Part shown: one piece after another, positions 45,272-56,990 of the stretch
How positions within the stretch are numbered: the first letter of the stretch is position 1
Layout: each line of letters starts with the position of its first letter
NCBI GenBank assembly: GCA_029204225.1
Contig: CM055104.1
Coordinates: forward strand, 41,741,095-41,805,094
Source: Diphasiastrum complanatum
Lineage: Eukaryota > Streptophyta > Lycopodiopsida > Lycopodiales > Lycopodiaceae
Length of the DNA: 64,000 bases
Reading direction: 5' to 3'
Program-made: the position numbers and the translations under genes
Notes under the pieces: generated by a model
Told to the model about the DNA's origin: nothing
Databases searched by the model: none
Seen by the model: the letters and a program-made list of their open reading frames with translations, nothing else

Positions 45272-45766
45272 CTAATTGACAGTATCCGTTTGAGAATCGT
45301 AGTGAACTCCCAATTTTTTCTCTGGCCGATCACAAGTGTGATCCATTGTTGATAAATCATCATCCGCTTTTTGAACCACTGGCTTGATAGTCCAAGTCGT
45401 AGGATCAATTTTAACTGCACGTTCACAATTTTCAAAAGTGATTTTGCTGGTACCCCAGTTATGAATTACTTGCGCAACTCGTAACCATGGACGTCCTAAG
45501 AGAACTCGGTAGACATTTGGTGCTTCTGGTAAGTCCATCATGACGAAAGTAATGACGAACTGTACTCCTGCAATCCTGACAGGTATATCTTCCACCATTC
45601 CTCGTGGACGAACCGTGGTCTGATCAGCTAGCTTAATAGCAAAAGTAGCAGGCTTAATCTTTGCAAGGCCCCATTTTGTACATAGCTTTGTAGAAATCAG
45701 GTTAACTCCTGAACCGCCGTCTATCACGGCTGCTTCTTTAGAAAATTGTCTATGTTGTATTGGCAA
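45272..45766 (-). pseudogene. pol: Gypsy-1 protease
   Basis: Open frame with A-V-I-D-G-G-S-G-V-N-L-I active site, VQFVITFVMMDLPEAPNVY, and L-L-G-R-P-W-L. The D-G-G-S form is common in plant gypsy proteases. It is the best-kept protease in the window and lies between Gag and the linker. Confidence 0.87.
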
Positions 45767-47015
45767 AGTGATATTCTTTTGTTCACTTTCCCAAGCTGTT
45801 CCAACATGTAGTACATCGTTAGATTCTTCAAATCCAGCACAAGAGCGGCTCCTGATGGTCTTCTGATTCTTCTTGAGCTAACTTTTGCGCTAAGACTTCT
45901 TTTGCTTTTGGCACCAACTTTAGGAGCTCTCCCAATGAAATATTGATCTTGCTAGACAAAATATTCATGAGTAATTCTGTATGCGGTGCTTCTGGTTCCG
46001 TCATCTTGAAGGGTTCTTCTTGATGATGTAATTGATCATTTATATCCATATGTAAATTTCTTAGAGGCTGCAATGGTGAAGACCGAACTTCAGCTGTTAC
46101 TTTAGCAGCTTCAAGTTTCTCTTCTTCTTGCAGATGCTTAATCCACTATCTCATATCTTGATATCTTCATTTTTCTACATTAAGATTTGGATAAACTTCT
46201 GATGTTGTTGGTGTATCGTTCAATGGTATAGAATCAGCAGGTACTGAATCCACTGCTAGTTCTTTTTCCTTTTGTGCTCTGGTGACCACCATCAAGGGTG
46301 CACTTGGTTTATTATGAGCTACCGATCCTTGCTTGATTGTTATCAAATTTACAGGTGCTGTAGCTAGTGGTGGCTTCGGTCTTGCTGGACAGTCTTTATA
46401 GCAATGCCCATATCCACAGTCACAAAATAATGGTAAGAATTTTTCTTTATTTGGGCATTCTGCAACTTTGTGATTTTCTCCACATGCAAAGCATCCAAGT
46501 GGTGCTCTGGCCCAATTTCTCGAGGCCTGTTGTTGAGCGGTAGCATAAATGGCATACTATTCTGAAGATCCACCTTCCTGCTCATTACCATAGCTCCATT
46601 GCTCAGCACTTCTGTAAGGTTCTGGTTCCATCAAATTGGCAGGAGGAGCGGAGTGCTTTGGTGGGGTAGGCAAGGCTAGACGCTCCGGGTATCCAAGAGT
46701 AGATTGTCGTAGTCTTGCTGTTGGATTGCCTCTATATTATGGATCTCGATATCCCATCTGGGCATACCATTGCTGAATTATCCGAGGGTTGAAGTTGAAA
46801 AAGGCAGTCTCATGGTCAGGTGAATTACACAGATGGCAAACACTAATTTCCATTCGTTTTTTCAATTGAGGACACTCGTTCACTGTGTGATTTCCTGTAC
46901 AAACAGAACACCAGACATTTTTCCTGGTAGAAAGAGTCTTTGCAAACTTCTCAGGTTCTTTGTTCACTTCTCCGTGGAAATTTTTCAATTGTTTGATGTT
47001 CTCATCAAATTGCAA
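45767..47015 (-). pseudogene. gag: Gypsy-1 gag C-terminal part with four zinc-knuckle motifs
   Basis: 46737-47015 carries C-S-V-C-T-G-N-H-T-V-N-E-C and C-H-L-C-N-S-P-D-H-E (last cysteine lost). After about 250 bp of Q/P-rich sequence a second pair follows at 46370-46500: C-F-A-C-G-E-N-H-K-V-A-E-C and C-D-C-G-Y-G-H-C-Y-K-D-C. 45828-46300 is a charged linker to protease. Several stops and shifts (46140, 46560, 46735). Confidence 0.8.
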
Positions 47016-47774
47016 CTACAACTTTTCCATCTGTTTCTGCTGGGTCTTCCCAAGTTTCTCAAACTCATTGAGCATCATTTTTACAGTAGCATTGGCATTC
47101 GTTGATGCAATAGTGGTGGATGTCGTAGTAGTCTGCCCTGCTGTATAAGGCAACATACTGACATTCGGCTCATCATCTGAATCTTCATCCTCCTCCCGAA
47201 TTGCATCGTCCATCACATTTTGCAAAAGTGCGTACTCATTATGGCGTTTCAGTTCACGTCTGATCCGTTTTGGTAGACCTGACAAAAACCACATAATCAT
47301 GGAATTTTCATTAATCAGCTCAGGCTCACATTCAGATATAAGACGTTTCACCCTTTCGATGTAATCTCGAACCATTTCCCGCTTTCCAATTTTAATTTTA
47401 CTTAAAAGTAGGAAAGGGTCTTCCATAAACTTCCGCGGTTTGAACCGTGTGATAAGGGCTCGTTTAACAACCTCCCAATCTGTATGCTCAGTTTCATCTT
47501 GGTTATAGCACCAATCTTGTGTTGCGCTTGTTAAGGCCATAGGAAACAACTTAAGTTTATCTTGAGGATAAATCTCACCATAGACCTCATAGGATTCAGC
47601 ATAGATCTGAAGAAATTGAACTGGATCTATTAATCCATTATATTTGGGTAGATCCAATCGGGGTGCTCTTCTAACAATAATTGCATTGACCTCCTGTGGA
47701 GCACCTCCAGGAGCAGCTCCAGGGACAGCCATTTGGATCAAATTGATAATGTGATTGGATATAGATTTTTCCAA
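47016..47774 (-). pseudogene. gag: Gypsy-1 gag N-terminal (capsid) part
   Basis: Open frame of about 250 codons. The likely start is the ATG at 47732 (M-A-V-P-G-A-A-P-G-G) or the in-frame ATG at 47774. The capsid core is recognised by LDLPKYNGLIDPVQFLQIYA, WEVVKRALITRFKP, MVRDYIERVKRLI and MIMWFLSGLPKRIRREL. An acidic stretch and a TAG near 47016 follow; a glutamine/leucine-rich coil continues past the stop. Confidence 0.88.
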
Positions 47775-48948
47775 AAACTATCTTAGATTAGATCTATTCC
47801 AAAAACTATCTCAGATTAGCTCTATTCCACTTTTCAAGAATCTGATTCTATATGATGAAAACTTACCCAAAATTCGATCAATCAATACTTGTCAAAAATG
47901 ATAAATCTCTCAGAGTCCAATTCAGAATATATCAGATCTGATCCAAATTTTGACAGAGACTTGATCTGGAAAATAAGAAACTAAAAATAGGACTGACGAA
48001 GGTTATCTAGGCGAAGGTTGGCTCGGCGAAGGTTCAACAGTGCTATTTTGGAATAGTAACTCTCTGAACACTTTTCTGGCAATTTTTTGGAAAATAGCCT
48101 TCGTCAATTTCCCAGATGGAAGATTTGACACAGATAGAACTATGGACAACTGGACGAAGGTTTCTGACACAAGAAAATACAGTTTTTGTGATCTGACGAG
48201 GGTAAAAATCAAGATTTTTTGTGATCTGATCAAGATAAATCTTTGCCAAACTCAAAAGTAGTATTTTTATATAAATAGAATGTTCTGGAAACTCTTCAAA
48301 GGTTCCGACGAAGGATCAAGAGTAATACTGGTAATTTTGCAAAAAAGTGACTTTTTTGGCAAAAAATATGACAATATGACAACTGATCCTCTAAAAACCT
48401 TTCTATTTTTGGTATAATTCTTCAACGACCTGGCAGTAGATAGATCTGAATCACATCTAAGCACAGTGAATTGGGTGAAGGTTCTTTTTCTGTATTTTTT
48501 AGGATTTTGATAATTTTTGGTGTTTTTTGGTGGTTTTTCTGATGTTTCTGGAAATCTGCTGGGAATTAATCTTCACCCTTCAACTGAAGGTTCTGTAAAC
48601 AAAACCTAAGGTTTTTGCAACTCGGCGAAGGTTTCTTGAAAGAGGGTAAAAAGTTCTGGGCTCTGATGACACTTTTTGTCTCTTTTTGACCAAATTTGAC
48701 AGATTTGACCGATTTTTGTTATTTTCTCTGATATCTCAGATCCAAATGGATCTTAAGATTAGTGATGAATAGCTTCCCCTGTTTAATAATTAGATTAGAT
48801 TTCAAACAAGCAAATCCACTCAAAATCTAGCAAAATCAATCCAAACTATCCCTACAATGCAATTTTAACACTATTCATGCCACGACAAGATGCCTAATGC
48901 AAGCTAACCATCAGCCAAACATGCTTGAAACTAAAAAATTGGCGTAGC
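47775..48948 (-). other. Gypsy-1 leader with CTTCGCC motifs
   Basis: Untranslated leader of about 1.2 kb. At least eight GGCGAAGGTT-like motifs lie at 47994, 48010, 48024, 48098 (complement), 48153, 48308, 48475 and 48624. It shares the motif and a C-T-A-T-G-G-A-C-A-A-C phrase (48140) with the spacer at 41261. Confidence 0.65.
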
Positions 48949-48966
48949 TCCCCGGCAACGACGTCA
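48949..48966 (-). promoter_or_regulatory. Gypsy-1 primer-binding site (tRNA-Asp type)
   Basis: Minus strand TGACGTCGTTGCCGGGGA, starting four bases after the LTR end. Known plant gypsy sites complementary to tRNA-Asp read TGGCGCCGTTGCCGGGGA, so this has two changes. Confidence 0.75.
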
Positions 48967-48970
48967 AAAT

Positions 48971-49730
48971 TGTAGTGGGTTTCTTTCCTTGCCTAACCCG
49001 AATCCAAGATCTAGTCAATCTAGCATCAAAGAGACTGAGTTAGTTGTCACGAGTAGGTTCGTTCCCATAAGAGCGATAGTATAGTTCAGATTTTAACATG
49101 AATGGAGGATCTAACACTAACATCCATTAACACTAAGCATTAACACTACATCCATTAACCCTACTTCCATTAACCCTAAATCCACAACAATGATAGAAAC
49201 TTACTCTTTTCTCTCTCCCTTTCTCTCTCACAAAAAGCATAAGAAATAGCAATCCCAATAATGATCAAATCCAACAATTAGCAAAATCCAAAGAAAGCAT
49301 GAGAAATGGAGGAAAAGAGAGGAAGAGCAAGGACATTCATTAATCCATTTTTAAAGAAAACCAATCTGCTTTATTGAAATGAGGAAATGAACATGAGGAG
49401 CAACTCGAGTTGGTCCCTTTTTATAGTAAAGAAGAGGACCCTGGCCTCTGAATCCTATTGGTCCAGTCTTGCCTCTCTTTTTATTCAAATTTAAAAAAGT
49501 GTGGGAACCATCAAAATTAAAGGGAAACCCAACTTTATTCACTAACTTGACATTTAGGCCCTACGACATTAAAGTTCCCGCAAAAAGGCCTAAAGTCCTT
49601 TATTAACTTTTAACTAATCAATCAAATAACTATGTGATCATCGAGTTGGACTTACACACGCAGGGTGCCAAATCTCTCTCACTTATTAACTAGGGTTAGG
49701 GTTGCCTTGGGATCCGCAAACCCTCCAACA
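48971..49730 (-). repeat. Gypsy-1 5' LTR
   Basis: 760 bp, plus-strand ends TGTAGTGGG and CCTCCAACA. Minus-strand TATA box TATAAAAA at 49418-49425 with start expected near 49390. AATAAA lies near 49368 on the minus strand. It is complete, unlike its partner. Confidence 0.92.
49418..49425 (-). promoter_or_regulatory. Gypsy-1 TATA box
   Basis: TATAAAAA on the minus strand, followed by GGGACC. It is missing from the 3' LTR because of its deletion; the homologous box in the solo LTR is at 13107-13114. Confidence 0.75.
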
Positions 49731-52700
49731 GGAAAATCCCACTTTATTGATAAATCTGAGAAGGTTACATTTCAAGTGTGTGACCGACCCTAGTCTTCGG
49801 GACGCTGGCATGCCAAGGCGAGTGCCAGGACAACGTTCCAAAAAGGGAGGCTGAGACTTGGTTGGAGCTCACCCTGAGTCGCAACCCGCACTCCCCTATA
49901 GTATTGGTGGGATTCGCCACCTCCCCTCATACCAAGTACTCTACCCAAGCTGGTAAAGCACGTTTTCTCTCTCTATGATTTTCTCTCTCTAGAAAGTTAT
50001 TTTCCCTCTCTCGAATTTATTGATCCCCAGGCTTCCTTTTATCATGCCTAGATCGTGTGAGGTGATTGCACATTGATCTGAACTCTCTGGACTTCGCTAG
50101 AATCGATCAAAGATTTTTAGCCATAGGAACTTGGTGCTGGCTGGATTCTGGTCATAGTAGAGCCGGCGTCGGTGGCGCCAGGAGCAGCAGGGGCTTTACA
50201 ACATCCACCCCACCTTTATAAAATCTGATGTCCTCATCAAATGTCAGATTAAAGTAAAGGTGTCTCCCAATTAAAATAACTATACATTTAAGCTACTTGG
50301 CATAGTACTCAATTTACTGGCCACTTTTTATTAACATTGAAGCTGGCACACCACAAGTCGGAGTCTCAGCTCTTTGTACTAAAAAATTACATAACTTGAA
50401 AATATCCCTTTGTCTGGGAAAAGCGTAGAATTTATATCGCTTACGTAAAACCCAAGAACCTTATTAATTGGTGACAGAGGCCTTTCTGTGAAATGTTCAC
50501 CCCTGTCGCTTCTGACTTTTGACTTTGGAACTCCTTTGAGCTCCTGATTTGTCCTTGATGCACTTTGTGTTGAGCTCCCTGAGCTCCAAATTTGATCAGT
50601 TCCGCACATGTATCAAGGCTCCCTGAGCCAAAGGATTTATCATTTGATTGCCCACTTTATGGTCCACTTCGTGCCTTGTTGCTTTCGCGTCTAGATTTCT
50701 CTCATTGTCCCAGCCTGATCTTAATACTTTTCCTTCTTGGCTCGTTAAGGTAGGCAAAGATTGAGTCCTCCGCAATGCACCTCTCACTTAGCTTGAAGTA
50801 GCTCTTTGAATCAGCCCAAATGTAACCATTGACCTCGTGGAGAGCCAAAGGGTCGCACCAGTTTGATCTGCATATGAACTATCTCTTCGCGTTTGTTTGA
50901 AGCACCATGTCTGTCGCGCAAAACTTGACTTTCACAATTCCATCACTGGTCAGTTGCCTCACAGTCAAAACAAGAAGTGTACATCGAGCTTGGCTTCAAG
51001 TAGCTCTCTTTGAATCAGACACATGCACCCAGAGTTTGCACTAGTCCGATCTTAACACGAACTATCCCTTAGCGTCCGTTCAAAATACCAAGTCTCTCAT
51101 GCAAGACTCAACTTTCACAGTTCCTTCATTGATCAGTTGCCTTACACGTAACACAAGCCAGCGTACTCATATGTTTCCTCATCATTGTTGGTCCAGAGAA
51201 AGCCTATAACAAACTTTCCATTCCGCAACAAAAACTTGTCAACTTATTAGGTCCAAAGTTCGCCAGTCTCCTCGTGTGAGTATGGCTAGGTCACCTTGAA
51301 TTTGCCCCCGTCTTGATCAACTTTTAATTAAATTTTGCCCCAAGAGAGAGGTTGTGTGATAGTTCCCCTCCTGCTTATAAAATCAGCTGACCGGACTTAG
51401 AGTTCTTTGGACACAAAGCCTTTCCAACACTTTGCTTCTGATCTACTAGGGTTATGGCTCGATCCAACTTGTTGCCAATCTCTGAAGAGGATCCTAGTCT
51501 TTCCCCTTTGAGGAAAAACCCAACTGACATTGGATATCACCCATGCTCAGTGAGTTTCAGTTCCGAAAGTGGCCATCCCAAATGAAGACCAACTGCTCCA
51601 TAGAAGATCTCCCCTGAAATTGCCCTTTCCAACTTTTGACTTTTTGCTTGCATCTGGTGGGTGTTGTCGCAAATGAAAGTAACCCAAGAAACAGGCTAGC
51701 CATCCATCCTTTGCAAACATTGAGTCATTTCGTTGTCGTTCACGTGCGAGTACTTGAACTACAAATCCACCCCACAGATTCTGTAGTCCTCTTTATTTGA
51801 TGGTATCAGTCTTAAAAAGAAAGGTTCCTTCTCGAGCCATCAGCTCCTTGTATCACAAGCAATCATGCAAACCAGGCAAAGCACGAGTACTAAGACTCAC
51901 CAAAATACATACAAGCAAGACACTCAGGCAGGTTTACTAATAGGTAACAAAGACAAGGTCCCCCTTTGAGATAGTCTTGCCAAAGGACCTTTCCCTGGCC
52001 GCGCCCATACAGATCGATCAGAGAATCAGCCCACAGAGGACACCCATTCAACTATCCGTGCTTTCACCATTAAGCAGCACATTGTCTCAGTCATGCCCCA
52101 TGACTTTTTGGTCGATAGCCCTTATAGCTAAACGATCGGCAGCTATCTCGCACCGGCAGCTAACCACCCATGTTTTACACTCGAATTCGAGCAGCATCTC
52201 TGTATCAATGGTTAACCCATGCAGTTCGAATATGTCGCCCTGCACCCCACAAGCCTACAGACCGTGCTTACACCAACCTAATGGCAGCACACTGCCTCAT
52301 CTGTCCTACATGCAGACATCGTCAGGCCCGAACTGCGAGAACTGACCATGCTTACACCTCAAGGGCAGCACCTTGACTCATCAAGTCTCTCGTTCTGCCG
52401 ACCACCCCGACCGTGGATGCACCCATGCTTACACTGTGGGCAGCACCTTGCACAACAATTGTCCTGATGACCCCCAAATTATGGCCATTTTTGTGAGATC
52501 TGCATAGCTGACCGGCCAGTCGGCTCTAATACCACATGTAGCGCAGGCATCCCAAAGGGAGCCGGGAACCACGACTTAGCTTCCCAGTCTTTAACTCTTG
52601 CCGTCCAAACCCACTTGACATACAAGCAACCAACTCGCCAACAACGATCGGACTTAACCAACTGGAAGTTCAGAAACCAACATTGAGATCCAACCTGGCG

Positions 52701-53236
52701 CCATGCCAGATCGGGGGTCCCGATGTGGGTGACTTCCCTCCCAGCAAGCCGCCCGACATACATCAAACTTAACCAATTCGAAGCTTCGTTACAAATGAGT
52801 AACATCCATTCCAAGCAAGCGGTCTGACTTACATCAGACTTAACCAACTGAAAGCTTCATCACGAGCACTGGAAGCCAACCTGGCGCCACGCCAGACTGG
52901 ACAGCCATAAACAGGTAACTTCCACCCAAGCAAGCCATCCAACTCAGCCCACAGGTTAGAGCTCGTTCCCCAAGAGCTTAACCCATTCACGTTCATGCAA
53001 GGAACACTCAAAACCACAAGCGCGACCAATATGGAGACAACTAGTTCCTGGACTGAATGGTCCCGACAGCATACCACTGGCACCACGGATCGAATGGTCC
53101 CGACGGCATACTGCTGGCGTCCCGAGATACGACCCTCAGCTATGTGCCAAATTAAAAAGTTTGAAGCGGCCTTACAACTGGTGCTTTTACCGAACACTGA
53201 AATCCAGCATGTAATCATAGCCAGTTTGAGAAAATT
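49731..53236. repeat. Direct-repeat unit, copy B (3.5 kb, non-coding)
   Basis: Starts GGAAAATCCCACTTTATTGA and ends CCAGTTTGAGAAAA. Colinear with copy A but longer because of a segment at about 52220-52540 (TGCAGTTCGAATATGTC to CCACATGTAGCGC) absent from A, where CCGTTGTAGCGC directly joins. The GGCGCC block is shortened (50130-50190). A has no sequence that B lacks at that point, so A probably carries a deletion of roughly 320 bp. Confidence 0.75.
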
Positions 53237-53757
53237 CCCACTTTATTGATAAATCTGAGAAGGTTACATTTCAAGTGTGTGACCGACCCTAGTCTCCGAG
53301 GTGCTAGCATGCCAAGGCGAGTGCTAGGACAACGTTCCAGCAAGGGAGGTTGAGACTTGGTTGGAGCTCGCCTTGAGTCACAACTCGCACTCCCCTATAG
53401 TATTGGTGGGATTCGCCACCTCCCCTCATACCAAGTACTCTACCCAGGCTGGTAAAGCATGTTTTCTCTCTCTAGGATTTTCTCTCTCTAGAAAGTCATT
53501 TTATCTCTCTAGAATTTACTGATCCCCAGGCTTCCTTTAACCATGCCTAGATCGTGTGAGGTGATTGCACATCGATCTGAGCTCTTTGGACTTCGCTAGA
53601 ACCGATCAAAGATTTTCAGCCATCGGAACTTGGCGCCGGCTGGATTCTGGTCACAGTGGCACCGGGAGCGGCATCGGCACCGGTGGCGCCGGGAGCAGCC
53701 GGGGCGCTGCTGGCGCTAGTGGCGCCGGAAGTAAAGCTTGTAAAGGTAGCTTTACAA
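53237..53757. repeat. Direct-repeat unit, copy C (first 520 bp)
   Basis: Follows copy B directly (GAGAAAA then TTCCCACTTTATTG). Matches the starts of A and B up to TTTACAACA, where a copia RNase H fragment begins. The GGCGCC block is at its fullest here. Confidence 0.8.
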
Positions 53758-53761
53758 CAAT

Positions 53762-54115
53762 TACTCTCTCTAGAAAGCTAGTTGGTTCACTTATCTATCT
53801 AACCATCACATGACCAGATCTAAGCTATAGTGTTGGTAGGTTAAGCCAATTTATGCAAGATCCTAGTGAAGAGCATTGGAAGCTACGAAAACGAGTTTTG
53901 AGATACATCATGGGAACTCAAGATTTTGTCTTATTATATGAGGGATCATCACCTAACTTGTTTGGATTTTCAGATTCAAACTTTGCTGAAAATCAAATGG
54001 ATAGGAAATCCATAAGTGCACATTTATTTTTATAGGTGATGGAGCTATATCATGGAGGTCGAAGAAACAAGCCACTATCTCATTGCCATCTATCGAGCCT
54101 ATTGCCACGTTTGAA
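53762..54115 (+). pseudogene. Copia RNase H fragment
   Basis: Plus-strand phrases LVGSLIYLTIT, LSQFMQDPSEEHWK, VLRYIMGTQDF, FGFSDSNFAENQMDRKS, then in a shifted frame GDGAISWRSKKQATISLPSIE. It is the RT-end/RNase H of another copia lineage, truncated on both sides. The last phrase S-I-E replaces the S-x-E that holds a catalytic glutamate. Frame shifts at about 53830 and 54035. Confidence 0.8.
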
Positions 54116-55260
54116 TTCTAAGTGATTCTAACTTTGAAATCATTAGAATCTGTTAGATTGATTTCATAGACAAACATAACAGAATAAAAATTGCTCTATC
54201 AAAGCATTCAATAATTCAAACAAAAGTATAAGAGTGTAATCAAATTACAAAATTTAATGTAACAGAGAAGCATTCCATCATTATGACATAATACTGAATG
54301 CGATAAAAATATATGATCAATTCAGGAAGTACCATGTCCAAATTAGAATAATTGTGAGCACAAAACAATAGCAGATGCAACTGCATACTCAAAGCTATCT
54401 CTCCAGGTCCTGTGACCCTAAAATTATTATAATTGCCCCTCAATATTTGGGTTTTCACATAATCCTAAATCCTAAAAATTGTTGTCACTCGGGTTCAATG
54501 ACTAAACATGGGTCAATGGGAGTTAAGGGGTAATGACATAATCCTTCTATCATTGATACTCACATCCGTCCACATCTTGCAACAAATATAACTAGATACA
54601 TACCATACCAAAGGATGATCATGAATGACTCATTTGTGGGAAGGGAGCCATTAGCACCTTTATGGTTATGGTTACAAAAAATTATGTATTTCTCCTATTC
54701 AATTAGCAACCATCAAATCTACAAATATGGTTATTATGAAGACATTTATCTTTTTCATTAAATCATGGTGCATTGTATGCAGTTAGCATGATAATATAGT
54801 AGAAAAACATATTTTAAATATTAGGATAGTGATATTGCTTTATTCTCAAACCCTAGTTTGGGCCCTAAGCATAGAAAAATTGGCTATCAACCAACTTCAC
54901 TAGTCATTAAAAGGATAATGGGATGGTCAACCCACTTCCTACTTAGGAGATCATACATTATTCGCCTAGAGAAACCATAGTATGCTTGCACACGCGATTT
55001 CCAAGAAAAAAACACAGAATGATGCTAGAAATATACTTTAGTTATATCCTACTTGAACAACATAAGTAATTAGAATATTTGAATACAAAAAGGTGACATG
55101 ATTTTTCTATAAAAATGTAGTGCCATAAAAAAAAATTGACAAGCTTGAGAAACAAGACAACAGAGAAAAGCACATAAGAGAATTAACAAGAAAAAAGCAT
55201 GTAGCAAAATAATCATTATTACAATCGATGACTATTGGACCCTTTTCTGTGCCTCCTTAG
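54116..55260. other. Unassigned AT-rich stretch
   Basis: No gene, terminal repeat or tRNA recognised. Very AT-rich with long A-runs. Confidence 0.4.
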
Positions 55261-55985
<725 letters not shown>

Positions 55986-55989
55986 TTTT

Positions 55990-56050
55990 GTGCCCTAAGA
56001 AAAGCGTAGATATGAGTTCGCTTACATAAAACCTGAGGCTTTATTCGATG
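55990..56050. repeat. Conserved AAGCGTAG...TCGCTTA hairpin segment
   Basis: GAAAAGCGTAGA, a 9-11 bp loop, TCGCTTACATAAAACC. The same segment is in copy A (34815-34875) and copy B (50415-50475). AAGCG pairs with CGCTT. It lies just before the gypsy pol fragment. Confidence 0.6.
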
Positions 56051-56079
56051 ATGATCAACAAGAATATAAACTTGCTTGA

Positions 56080-56990
56080 GAGAAAATGCACTCAGTGCTA
56101 GAGGTATGGTATCTCCTTAAACTTCGAGAAATGCTAGATCTAGGTTACTCATGGTGTTGTTCTAGGACACATCATATCCCAGAATGGAATTGCTACCGAT
56201 CTTGAAAAGGTAAAAGTCATTATAGAGATGCCTATCTCTAAAACTGTGCATGAGGTCCTGGTTTTTATGGGCCATGCAAACTATTATCGTTGTCACGTAC
56301 GTGACTTGCAAGGAAGGCACGCTGGATGTACTGGTTAACCATCGATCCTAAATGGGTAGAAGAGCATGGCCATGTGTTTCACAATCTCAAAACTGTTCTA
56401 GCCAGCGCTCATATTTTGCGAGCACCAAAGTTATTCCAAGGAATTCCATGTGCACACAGATGCTTCCAAATACGCCAAAGGCGTTGTTCTGATGCAACTT
56501 GGTGAGGATTCCAAGGATTACCCTATCTGATTCTTGAGTCGACAACTTATCCTAGCTGAGATGAATTTTACCACTATTGAGAGGGAAGCACTTGCTATGC
56601 TGTATGAGGCTCAAAATTTTTGCCATTATCTTTTAGACAAACCCTTTGTGTTTTATACCAATCATCAAACGTTGTTATATCTTTTGAGCAAAACATGCAC
56701 AACTGGACGAATAGCACACCGGTTGTTGTTACTTCAAGAGTTTGAATCTCGAGTTGTTGTTAGAAGGGATTCATAGCAATTTTTAGCTGATCATCTTTCA
56801 CAGATCCCTAGCACTGACAAACCAACAAAAGGTGTTAATGACGACCTTCTTGATGCTATCTTGTTTCAAGTAGATTACATTCCAGTTTGGGCCCGTGAAA
56901 TCACTTAATACCTCACTACTGGCCAAATTGATCCAAATCTACCTAAACCCGCTCAACGAGTCTTGATTTATAAATCCGCTCCCTACAACC
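56080..56990 (+). pseudogene. pol: Gypsy RT end and RNase H (gypsy-1 type)
   Basis: Plus strand: RT thumb phrases V-V-L-G-H-I-I-S-Q-N-G-I-A-T-D-L-E-K-V (56155-56215) and FMGHANYYR; RNase H H-V-H-T-D-A-S-K-Y (56450), LSRQLILAEMNFTTIEREALAML, F-Y-T-N-H-Q and ADHLSQIPS. It pairs with 43020-43768 of gypsy-1 block by block. The palm with the catalytic box is missing. Several stops (56180-56400, 56530, 56775). Confidence 0.83.

Larger units (their letters stand above)
37300..49730 (-). mobile_element. Gypsy-1, near full-length Ty3/gypsy element with accessory ORF
   Basis: A 12.4-kb minus-strand element: 5' LTR 48971-49730, PBS, leader, gag, protease, RT, RNase H, integrase, spacer, accessory ORF, polypurine tract, 3' LTR 37300-37945. 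It interrupts the boundary of repeat copies A and B; the uninterrupted A/B-type junction is visible at 53236. Flanks GAAAA and GGAAA are an imperfect 5-bp duplication. LTRs show about nine substitutions in the first 400 aligned bases by eye, so it is among the youngest insertions here, yet several stops and shifts inactivate it. Confidence 0.9.

Noticed and set aside
50379-50609. Minus-strand frame with S-D-R-G-E-H-F, reminiscent of a copia integrase core
   Set aside because: No neighbouring integrase motif, the frame is not open in copy A, and codon-level conservation between copies is absent.
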